Assembly (NCBI GenBank): GCA_947460235.1
Contig: CANHGK010000022.1
Coordinates: 1-37,975, forward strand
Length of the DNA: 37,975 bases
Origin: Paenibacillaceae bacterium
GTDB taxonomy: Bacteria; Bacillota; Bacilli; Paenibacillales; CANHGK01
Direction: 5' to 3'
Notes under the pieces: model-generated
Told to the model about the DNA's origin: nothing
Databases searched by the model: none
The model's input: only the letters and a program-made list of their open reading frames with translations
Translations under genes and position numbers: made by a program
Part shown: positions 16,994 through 24,781 of the stretch, piece by piece
Layout of the letters: every line of letters begins with the position of its first letter
Position numbering within the stretch: position 1 is the first letter of the stretch

Positions 16994-17407
16994 TTATTTC
17001 GACGGGCGAAAAACCAACCGTGAGTACCCAATATAGTTAGCAGCAAGCGTAATGATCGTAGCGATGATTTTGCTTAACCAAGCGGATAATCCAATAAAGT
17101 TAGTGCAAAGTTGAATCAATCCTGTATTTAATCCGAACGTTATGATATTCACGATGAGAAAAGAAAAAATTTCCCTACTAACATTTTGACCGATACTGTT
17201 CGTTTGCTTAAATGTCCAACGTTTATTCCAGATGTAACTGTTCAGCAAACCGCAACTATAACTGATCGCATTTGCGGGTAGTACCGCCAAGGTAAAAAGA
17301 TGGGTGAGGAGGGAGAATACGCTGATATCGACCAGCGTATTCAATACTCCAACAATATTAAACTTAATCACTTGCCATTTTGCAGTCAAAACGGAACGGA
17401 TGCTCAT
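16994..17407 (-). CDS. GtrA-family membrane protein (putative lipid-linked sugar flippase)
   Basis: A 137-residue protein with four hydrophobic segments, in the typical GtrA/DPMS layout: FNIVGVLNTLVDISVFSLL, then SYSCGLLNSYIWNKRWTFK between the second and third segments. GtrA proteins are proposed to flip undecaprenyl-phosphate-linked monosaccharides across the membrane. The start overlaps the upstream glycosyltransferase stop (ATGA), the classical GtrB-GtrA pairing. Confidence 0.9.
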   Translation of the reverse strand: MSIRSVLTAKWQVIKFNIVGVLNTLVDISVFSLLTHLFTLAVLPANAISYSCGLLNSYIWNKRWTFKQTNSIGQNVSREIFSFLIVNIITFGLNTGLIQLCTNFIGLSAWLSKIIATIITLAANYIGYSRLVFRPSK

Positions 17408-18381
17408 TGGTTCGTTGATGCACCGCGGTCCGGATCTTGCAATTCCGGATATCCGTGTGTACTCCGTACAATATAGATTGGACGGTCCTTAGATTCATCA
17501 TAAATCCGTCCAATGTACTCGCCCATAATTCCTAGAATCGTTAATGTGATGCCGTGGAAAAATAAATTGATGGCTACGCTGGACGCCCAACCTTGAACTG
17601 CGATGTTGAAAAACATCTTTTGACCTAAAATAAAAAGGAAGTATAAAAAACTGAAACCGGATATCAAAAATCCTAAATACGTCGCTAATTTCAATGGTTT
17701 ATAAGAGAATGATGTAATCCCATCAAAAGCTAGTTTCAACATCTTGCTAAGTGGATATTTCGTTTCTCCAGCAAAACGTTCTTCACGATTGAATTCAATA
17801 GCAATTTGTTTAAATCCAACCCAGCTAACGAGTCCGCGCAAATAACGATTTTTCTCTGGTAACGAATTCATCACGTCACAAACTTTTCGGTCAATGAGGC
17901 GGAAGTCACCAGTATCTTCTGGAATTCGAATCGGTGTTAGTGCATTCAAAACCCGATAAAACATGGCAGCAGTAAACTTTTTGAAGAGCGTATCTCCTTT
18001 TCGTTTTAGACGCTTACCATAACAAACATCATATCCTTGTTTCCATTTATAGATCATTTCTAAAATGACTTCTGGTGGGTCTTGCAAGTCAGCGTCAATG
18101 ATCACGATTGCTTGGCCTTTTGCATAATTCATTCCAGCAGTTACCGCAGCTTGATGACCGAAATTTCGCGAAAAATTCAATACCCGAACACGATCGTCAT
18201 TACTACTGATATCCTCAAGCAAATCAGGCGTGCGATCACGACAACCATCGTTCACGTATACGATCTCATATACTTCACGTGTACGCTCCATCACTTCCGT
18301 TAAGCGTTTATGTGTTACTTGAATGACTTCCTCTTCATTGTAACAGGGCACCACCACTGAATAGCGGATGTCCTTTGCCAT
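17404..18381 (-). CDS. GtrB/DPM1-like polyprenyl-phosphate glycosyltransferase (GT2)
   Basis: A 325-residue family 2 glycosyltransferase that likely moves a hexose from a nucleotide sugar onto undecaprenyl phosphate on the inner face of the membrane. The N-terminal GT-A domain has SVVVPCYNEEEVI, VNDGCRDRT and the metal-binding IDADLQDPP. The fold ends with GDFRLIDRKV and a REERFAGETKYP segment, followed by two C-terminal transmembrane helices (about 240-310). A purine-rich GGGGGGA precedes ATG 18381. It is 35 bases downstream of the large GT-C protein and overlaps gtrA. The exact sugar cannot be told from sequence. Confidence 0.92.
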   Translation of the reverse strand: MAKDIRYSVVVPCYNEEEVIQVTHKRLTEVMERTREVYEIVYVNDGCRDRTPDLLEDISSNDDRVRVLNFSRNFGHQAAVTAGMNYAKGQAIVIIDADLQDPPEVILEMIYKWKQGYDVCYGKRLKRKGDTLFKKFTAAMFYRVLNALTPIRIPEDTGDFRLIDRKVCDVMNSLPEKNRYLRGLVSWVGFKQIAIEFNREERFAGETKYPLSKMLKLAFDGITSFSYKPLKLATYLGFLISGFSFLYFLFILGQKMFFNIAVQGWASSVAINLFFHGITLTILGIMGEYIGRIYDESKDRPIYIVRSTHGYPELQDPDRGASTNQ

Positions 18382-18416
18382 TATAATCCCCCCTAAGGAA
18401 ACACGTTCAATTGGTA

Positions 18417-21400
18417 TTAACTAAACAAAATCCAATCCAATACCGGTCCATCAAACCAATCCAACCATTCTTTTCCGAAATCACGTGTAATCGGATATCC
18501 GGAAAGAACAGGATAAAATAATATAAACAGCGCCAATATCAAAATGCCGTAACCGATCGTGATTTTTCGAACTGCAGGGTATGATTGTTCCAACCATCGG
18601 ATCACATACACTAATGCAAAGATAATAAATGGTACGCTTGCGAAAAAGTGATAAATAAAGGTTAATCGTGGGACGAGTACCCAAGGCAAATATTGCGATA
18701 AAAATCCAATGCATACCAAAATTAAAATCGCATTTCTACGTACAAAAATATACATCAAAGCAAATAACATCGCTAGTGACGCTGGCCACCAAATTGCAGG
18801 ATTGCCGAAAGATACGATCGATGAGATAACACCTGCTTCTGGTGTACCGCCATAATACCATATCGGACGAGTCATAATCGGCCATTGATACCATGTGGAT
18901 TTGAATGGGTGATCAGCAACTAAGTTTTTATGGTAATTGTACATATGTTCCTGATAGGTTACCACTTCTTTTAGGCCATGACCTGGTCCTGGAACTTCCA
19001 TAAACGGAATATACGACAAAAAGTAAATGATAACAGGGATAACGATGAACGTTAGCAATGTGACGACAGCCGTAGTACCGATGCGACTAGGGAATTGTCC
19101 AATGACTTGTTGCCATGTTTCTTGTGCGTTGTTAAGTTTTTTACCTGCACGAGCAACACTCTTTATGGCATGTTTGTAATTCAAAATCGTTTCAATTTGT
19201 TTTAACAACCATAGAATTGCCAAACCTGCACCAGCATAAATACAAATCCATTTGCTTGCTGAGCCGAGTCCAAAGAACAATCCTGATAAACTAAGGGAAA
19301 TCATTTGAGCTCTAAGTGGTGTTTCTTTGTATGATGTGATGTATTTCCACATGAAGTAATACATTAAAAGAATGAAAAACACACCATAAACATCAATTGT
19401 AGCAATCCTAGTTTGTGCAAAATGCATGAAATCAAATGTCATCAAAAATGCTGTTAAAAATGCATAGCGAGTTGTACCAAACAATCGGCGGCCAAACAGA
19501 TACATCAAAGGTACCATGAAAATACCGAATAACGTACCTACAATTCGCCAACCGAACGGATTCATCCCAAAAATTTTCACACCAATACTAATGAATATTT
19601 TCCCAAGCGGTGGATGTGTAGATTCATAAGGTTCGATTTGGTGCAATTGTTCATAGGCAGTGCGTGCATGATAAATTTCATCAAAATACATGGAATCATA
19701 ATAGGATGAATTCAAATGAATCGTATTTTGCTCGTCAAACAGTGCGTTGGGCGTGCCTTGGTCTGTCGGATCGGTGGATAAATCGCTCAATGCAACAATT
19801 GGTAAAATTGTCTTTCCATCTGCACCAACGAATCCAACCTCATTCAACATCGAATTCGGATTTTGTACGACTACCCTTAAATACCTTCCGGTAACGGATG
19901 TCGCAACTTTCTTCCACTGATACATGCCACCTTCCGTCGTTTCGAGGACGCCTGCTTGTACCCATGATGTTTTATCATCTGAAGATTCAATTGCGAATTT
20001 ACCGGTTCCATTGGATAAACCGCTGTAATAGGAGATCGAAGTTACGGTTTGTTTTGTTCCAAGATCAACTACAACGGATTCTCCTGCATTCGCCGGACGC
20101 CAGAAGTTTTCTGGCGCGCTTGTTGTACCTAAATTGTAAAGCGCAATAATGGCATAAACGACAGTAAGTGCACCAACCAAATACCAATCCCGTTTTGTCC
20201 AATTGGATATGGTGACAGACTTAAACCATTGATAAGGAATCCAATTCTCATCTGTGGATTGATTGGTAGATACGTCTTGTTTTGTTAGGCCTTGGTCTGA
20301 TTTTGCATTGATTTTAGTAGCAGTAGTCGTTTGGAAGAGCGGAACGCCTGCTGATTTGCGAATCAGTAAGTCCCATCCGAGCCAAGCGCCATAACCGTAT
20401 ACGACCAACTGTAAAAACGAACTAAATAAGACAAAAGCATCATCAATCGGAATTTGAATTACTTTTAGAAAACTATTTCCGAGAACATATGCGCAGTTCG
20501 AATAATGAGCTGCGGTTAACCCTAGGAATAACCATAACAAACGACGATCAGCACGTTGTCCAAGCAAGAGTAAACCAATCGCTAATGTAGGATATAAATA
20601 TCGTTCATGCATTTTTGGGCCGAGCGTGAAAAATCCGAGTAACAGAAGCAATGAAACGAGCATGACCTTTTCAGGGCGAGATCCACCGCGAACAAATAAG
20701 AATATCGCATAGGCGACCGCGATCACGACCCCGATCCAACCCCATGTGTTTATCGAAAGTCCTGCTACGATCTTTGTAACTTCAACCCAGTTATTTTCAA
20801 ATAATGAATGGATATTAAAAGCATTTACAGAGCCATACGGATAGGAAGCAAGTGTTGAATTGTACTTGTCCCATACGAACTTAAACCCTGCCCATAGTGA
20901 GTGATTCTCAATAATTCCTTTCTGAACGACGAACGGTAATATTCCAATAATAAAGGTTCCAATGCCTAATAAAGCACTGCGCACTAGCGTAGGAATCGAT
21001 TTTGAGCGTTCTTTCCAAATGATTTCACCAGCTACAAGCAAGTATACTAAACCGAAAATAAGTGCTTGCGGTTTAATTAACACCGAAATTGCCAAAAACA
21101 ACCCGGATATTGGCAAATTACGCTGAGTTAAACGAACAATGAATAGGACAATAAAGATTGTAAAGGCAGCATCAACTTGTCCCCATGCAGCAGAGTTGAC
21201 AAGTACAGCAGGATTTAACCAGTAAAGTAGGGCGATTGCAGCAGCAATGGTATTACCAAGTGAGATTTTCGTTTGGCGGTAAATAAACCAACCAATCAAT
21301 AAATCACAAATCATCGGTGGAATTTTAGTGATAAAGATGGACGCTGTCGTCCCGTAATCGGTCCCAAATAGCTTCATTAAAAATCCAATAAACCACATCG

Positions 21401-22409
21401 CATATACATAACCCGGTGGGTAATCGGCAAACATACCTTCTTGGTAAAACTTTGCCAAGCCATCACCGAATGCGTGCATGGACCATGCTTGGAATGTTCC
21501 CATATCTGTTCCATAACTTTGTGAAACGCTAGCAATAATAATCCGAACCAATATTGCAAATGTGAATCCACCGTACAATAATAAACGGTCAAAACCATCG
21601 GAAGATGCGGTTAACGGATTCAATTTAGCTTCATTTGCCTGAGCTAATGATCTTGCAAAAAGGATAACTAATAATCCAATGAGTGCATAAACGATACTTG
21701 TGATCCAAATGACTGATCGAGAATACATTCCGGTAGGTAACGGATTTGATGTTTCTGAGGCATTTGGTTGAGCTTGTACATCATTGTTTTGACTGTCTCC
21801 ACTGCCGACGTCCGCTATACCAAATGCTACTGGAGATACGCCATCAGGCAATGTGTCAACTTTTTCAAATTTCACATCATCAAACCAGGCTTTACCTGTA
21901 ACTTCATTTCCATAAAAGCCAAGGCGTAACGTTACTTGAACTTCGGTTTGGTTGGCATCTGTTTGACCGTACAATTCAACATATTCCCATTGATCATTGG
22001 AATCTTTCAAATCTTTCGATGGGGCAGTACTTCCCATGACGGATAGATTGGCACCAATTTTATCTGAGCTAATTCCAGATGCCTTGATCCAACCTGAGAG
22101 TTTATACGTTTTACTTGGTTCGACTGTGACTTTCTGTGACCAACGAGAATCATTCGGTTTCACATTCTCAATAGAAATGGAATGATCTCCATCATGTCCG
22201 GTAGACTCAATCGTGAACAAGGATACATCAGCTTCGGTTTCATACCCTTCATTCCCCCATTTTACTGGAACGTTGGCTTTAATATCTTCAAACCCACCAT
22301 TTTGTAATAAGTTAGAATCTGAGGCTGCTAAAGCGAATGAAAAAGGGAAAGAGGATAACCATAGAAAAATTGTTAAAACAAATAATCTGCAAAAACGTTT
22401 GCGAGTCAT
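18417..22409 (-). CDS. Giant fused membrane glycosyltransferase: CBM-like, GT-C, discoidin-like, GT39/PMT
   Basis: A 1330-residue multidomain membrane enzyme. A signal peptide (1-29) leads to a carbohydrate-binding-module-like beta domain (about 33-185, opening LLQNGGFEDI). A first polytopic GT-C-like module follows (about 230-700, with TDMGTFQAW and ADYPPGYVYAMWF), then an F5/8-type-C/discoidin-like domain (about 762-872). The last part is a protein-O-mannosyltransferase-like module with FDEIYHARTAYE (acidic pair D910-E911), THPPLGK (931-937) and QTRIATIDVYGVFF. PMT-type enzymes take sugar from a polyprenyl carrier, which fits the GtrB and GtrA genes downstream. The first GT-C module may be a second transferase or a scaffold. 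Start ATG 22409 follows GAGGTGAC. It is the first gene of the leftward operon. Confidence 0.88.
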   Translation of the reverse strand: MTRKRFCRLFVLTIFLWLSSFPFSFALAASDSNLLQNGGFEDIKANVPVKWGNEGYETEADVSLFTIESTGHDGDHSISIENVKPNDSRWSQKVTVEPSKTYKLSGWIKASGISSDKIGANLSVMGSTAPSKDLKDSNDQWEYVELYGQTDANQTEVQVTLRLGFYGNEVTGKAWFDDVKFEKVDTLPDGVSPVAFGIADVGSGDSQNNDVQAQPNASETSNPLPTGMYSRSVIWITSIVYALIGLLVILFARSLAQANEAKLNPLTASSDGFDRLLLYGGFTFAILVRIIIASVSQSYGTDMGTFQAWSMHAFGDGLAKFYQEGMFADYPPGYVYAMWFIGFLMKLFGTDYGTTASIFITKIPPMICDLLIGWFIYRQTKISLGNTIAAAIALLYWLNPAVLVNSAAWGQVDAAFTIFIVLFIVRLTQRNLPISGLFLAISVLIKPQALIFGLVYLLVAGEIIWKERSKSIPTLVRSALLGIGTFIIGILPFVVQKGIIENHSLWAGFKFVWDKYNSTLASYPYGSVNAFNIHSLFENNWVEVTKIVAGLSINTWGWIGVVIAVAYAIFLFVRGGSRPEKVMLVSLLLLLGFFTLGPKMHERYLYPTLAIGLLLLGQRADRRLLWLFLGLTAAHYSNCAYVLGNSFLKVIQIPIDDAFVLFSSFLQLVVYGYGAWLGWDLLIRKSAGVPLFQTTTATKINAKSDQGLTKQDVSTNQSTDENWIPYQWFKSVTISNWTKRDWYLVGALTVVYAIIALYNLGTTSAPENFWRPANAGESVVVDLGTKQTVTSISYYSGLSNGTGKFAIESSDDKTSWVQAGVLETTEGGMYQWKKVATSVTGRYLRVVVQNPNSMLNEVGFVGADGKTILPIVALSDLSTDPTDQGTPNALFDEQNTIHLNSSYYDSMYFDEIYHARTAYEQLHQIEPYESTHPPLGKIFISIGVKIFGMNPFGWRIVGTLFGIFMVPLMYLFGRRLFGTTRYAFLTAFLMTFDFMHFAQTRIATIDVYGVFFILLMYYFMWKYITSYKETPLRAQMISLSLSGLFFGLGSASKWICIYAGAGLAILWLLKQIETILNYKHAIKSVARAGKKLNNAQETWQQVIGQFPSRIGTTAVVTLLTFIVIPVIIYFLSYIPFMEVPGPGHGLKEVVTYQEHMYNYHKNLVADHPFKSTWYQWPIMTRPIWYYGGTPEAGVISSIVSFGNPAIWWPASLAMLFALMYIFVRRNAILILVCIGFLSQYLPWVLVPRLTFIYHFFASVPFIIFALVYVIRWLEQSYPAVRKITIGYGILILALFILFYPVLSGYPITRDFGKEWLDWFDGPVLDWILFS

Positions 22410-22453
22410 CGTGTCACCTCGGGATGGTTTTTAAGTTCATAATCACCTATACT

Positions 22454-22482
22454 ATTCTATGTAAAGAAAGTGATTTTGTGAA
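22454..22482 (-). promoter_or_regulatory. Predicted sigma-A promoter for the glycosylation operon
   Basis: On the - strand, TTCACA (22482-22477) and TAGAAT (22459-22454) are separated by exactly 17 bases. Transcription would start about 22447, leaving a short leader of about 40 bases before the ribosome binding site of the first gene. This is a pattern match only. Confidence 0.5.
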
Positions 22483-22530
22483 GTTAATTTCATCTTAGAA
22501 TTTGAATTTCAACGAAAAAGGAGAATGTGC

Positions 22531-23520
22531 GTGTCCGTTGTACTTGTTACTGGAGGAGCAGGGTATATAGGAAGTCATACCGTGGATGCATTGCTCACAT
22601 ATGGGGATCAGGTGATTGTATTAGATAATTTGAGTACAGGACATCGCGGGGCTGTATTAACCGAGCATTTCTACGAGGGAGATATCTCAGATCGGGAACT
22701 AGTTGCGGAAATTATTCAGAAACATGGGGTAGAAGCGGTCATTCATTTCGCTGCCAAAAGTTTGGTTGGTGAATCGATGCAAAAACCGGATCTTTATTTC
22801 ATTGAAAATACAGGGAAGACATCACAATTGCTTCAGACATTAGTTGAGAATGGTGTCAAAAACTTCATATTTTCATCGACAGCTGCTGTTTATGGAATTC
22901 CTGAAGATGTACCAATTGCCGAATCTGCAACGATTTCACCGATTAATCCATATGGTGAATCCAAAGCAATGATTGAGTCGATCTGTCAATGGATGGAGCA
23001 GGCGTATGGATTACGTTGGTGCGCGTTACGCTATTTTAACGCAGCAGGTGCGCATCCGCAAGGTCACATCGGTGAGGATCACACACCGGAAACGCATTTA
23101 ATTCCATTAATATTACAAACCGCGCTTGGACAACGTAGGAATATTGGGATTTTTGGCGAAGATTATAATACTGAAGACGGTACTTGTATCAGAGATTATA
23201 TTCATGTTTGTGATCTTGCAGAAGCGCATGTGAAAGCGCTTAAAGGCCTATTGCAAGACTTGCCGAATGGTCCTTATAATATAGGTACAGGTTTCGGATT
23301 TTCCGTTCGTGAAGTCATTCAGACCGCTGAAATCGTTGTTGGATCTTCGATTGCACAGCAAATGTTACCACGTCGTGAAGGAGATCCCGCACAACTCGTA
23401 GCACAGGCTAACCGATTGTCAGAAGCAACAGGTTGGAAACCTAAGATGAGTGACTTGCAGACGATTTTATCTACAGCTTGGAATTGGCATAACCGGCATC
23501 CACACGGATATACAGAGTAA
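22531..23520 (+). CDS. galE: UDP-glucose 4-epimerase GalE
   Basis: NAD-dependent short-chain-dehydrogenase-fold epimerase interconverting UDP-glucose and UDP-galactose; 329 residues, normal for the family. The Rossmann motif GGAGYIGSH lies at the N-terminus. Other motifs are FIFSSTAAVYG and the catalytic Y141-x-x-x-K145 in NPYGESK, then LRYFNAAGAHP. GTG 22531 is preferred over ATG 22525 because the site AAGGAG ends only one base before the ATG but seven before the GTG. It is transcribed away from the glycosylation operon and may provide its UDP-galactose; it also sits 48 bases ahead of the next rightward gene. Confidence 0.94.
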   Translation: MSVVLVTGGAGYIGSHTVDALLTYGDQVIVLDNLSTGHRGAVLTEHFYEGDISDRELVAEIIQKHGVEAVIHFAAKSLVGESMQKPDLYFIENTGKTSQLLQTLVENGVKNFIFSSTAAVYGIPEDVPIAESATISPINPYGESKAMIESICQWMEQAYGLRWCALRYFNAAGAHPQGHIGEDHTPETHLIPLILQTALGQRRNIGIFGEDYNTEDGTCIRDYIHVCDLAEAHVKALKGLLQDLPNGPYNIGTGFGFSVREVIQTAEIVVGSSIAQQMLPRREGDPAQLVAQANRLSEATGWKPKMSDLQTILSTAWNWHNRHPHGYTE

Positions 23521-23568
23521 TTCTTCCACAACCGCTCATCATCAGATATGCAACAAGGAGGTAGTCGG

Positions 23569-24633
23569 ATGTCTAAGTTTCGATCGAATATTCCTCAATT
23601 TTTAAAAGAAAAGACGCTTTTACGCATCGGTGTTTTTTACCAACCGCTCGAAACAAGAATGATGGTCGGACGTTTGATGGAATTTAATGAACGTGAAGAT
23701 TATGTTACCTTATATTTGGATGATCGCAAGTCGTTTCTATATATTTATATCAAACATATTGTCACGATGGACATGTTGCCAATTTTTGAGTTGGTGCAAA
23801 TGTGGATTAAAGAAACAAGTTTATTGCAAGTTAAGTTTACACAATCGCGTAAAGGAACGCGCGCGCTATTCGGTCGGATTATTCAAATGGACGATTCATC
23901 TGGGAATATACTTTTTTATGATGTTGATGCCAAAATGGTAAACAACATTTCGATGAATGAATTGGATGATATTCGCGAGGAGCAAAAGAGTCTAACCGAG
24001 AAAACGGAAAAGTTAATTCGTGAAATGACTGCGAATCGTGAGATTTCATATTATAAGCCGATTTCCGAACCAGATAATGCATCATCTCCGCAAAAACCAG
24101 CAAGTTCAGCCGCTGATCTAGCGAAACAAGCTGAACTTGAGCGTCAAGCAGCAATGAAAGCGGCTGCTGAAGCAGCTAAAGTTGCAGAACAAAAAGCCGC
24201 TGAGGCTGCTAAAATGGCTCGCAAAGCGGAAATTGAAAGACAAAATGCGCTTGAAAAGGCAGCCGAGGAAGCCAAAGCTGCAGCCAAAGCCGCTGCTGCT
24301 GAGAAAGCTGCCAATGAAAAAGCAGCTGCAGACAAAGTCGCAGCGGAACGAGCTGCCAATGACGCGGCAGCAAAAGCAAAAGCGAGTGGGCAAGCACCAA
24401 AAGAAGATCCAAGTGGTCGATCTGTGAGCCAACTTGTAAATCAAAAAGGGCATCTTAAGGCCAGTGATGCCGTAGATGATGTCGATATTGATTTATCGCA
24501 TTTAAGTGTACAAGAAGAGATGCAATTGATGATCAGTAAACTTTCGCCTCAAGATTTATATCCATTACTGCCATTGTTGCGATACGTAGTCAAAGAGACA
24601 AAAAAACGCGATGCAAAAAAATTAAATAAATAA
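23569..24633 (+). CDS. Protein with possible tandem Sm/Hfq-like folds and Ala-rich coiled coil
   Basis: A 354-residue soluble protein not assigned to a named family. Residues about 10-55 show a beta pattern reminiscent of Hfq/LSm (MMVGRLMEFNEREDYVTLYL, then YIYIKHIVTM, compare the Hfq YKHAIST motif). A second segment (about 80-125: ALFGRIIQMD, then NILFYDVDAKMVNNISM) could be another copy. Residues about 180-275 are an Ala/Glu/Lys coiled coil, followed by a helical tail with LSHLSVQEEMQLMISKLSP. ATG 23569 follows AAGGAGG at 23555-23561; an earlier in-frame ATG at 23548 precedes that site. A terminator separates it from the kinases. The Sm-like reading is tentative; a PilZ- or SH3-like barrel is an alternative. 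Confidence 0.7.
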   Translation: MSKFRSNIPQFLKEKTLLRIGVFYQPLETRMMVGRLMEFNEREDYVTLYLDDRKSFLYIYIKHIVTMDMLPIFELVQMWIKETSLLQVKFTQSRKGTRALFGRIIQMDDSSGNILFYDVDAKMVNNISMNELDDIREEQKSLTEKTEKLIREMTANREISYYKPISEPDNASSPQKPASSAADLAKQAELERQAAMKAAAEAAKVAEQKAAEAAKMARKAEIERQNALEKAAEEAKAAAKAAAAEKAANEKAAADKVAAERAANDAAAKAKASGQAPKEDPSGRSVSQLVNQKGHLKASDAVDDVDIDLSHLSVQEEMQLMISKLSPQDLYPLLPLLRYVVKETKKRDAKKLNK

Positions 24634-24638
24634 ATTCG

Positions 24639-24683
24639 ATCCGCATCGTTGTTGATTATCAACAATAATGCGGATTTTTTTTT
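24639..24683 (+). terminator. Rho-independent terminator
   Basis: ATCCGCAT (24639-24646) pairs with ATGCGGAT (24668-24675), and the inner TTGTTGA pairs with TCAACAA. A run of nine T follows. It ends the galE / coiled-coil gene unit, so the kinase at 24782 needs its own promoter; none of good quality was found in the 100 bases before it. Confidence 0.9.
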
Positions 24684-24781
24684 AATATTTTTCAAAAAAT
24701 CAATGCTTTTGCAGGAAGAATATGAATTTGTATTGAATGAAAGAAGTTAAAATAGGATGACTGGAGAAGGAGGGCAGCAAC

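Noticed and set aside
22525-22530. ATG 22525 as the galE start
   Set aside because: The ribosome binding site ends one base before it. GTG 22531 is at the normal distance and gives the usual GalE N-terminus.
24118-24453. Open frames on both strands across the Ala-rich part of the gene at 23569
   Set aside because: Same compositional effect as in phnD; no start signals and no recognisable protein.
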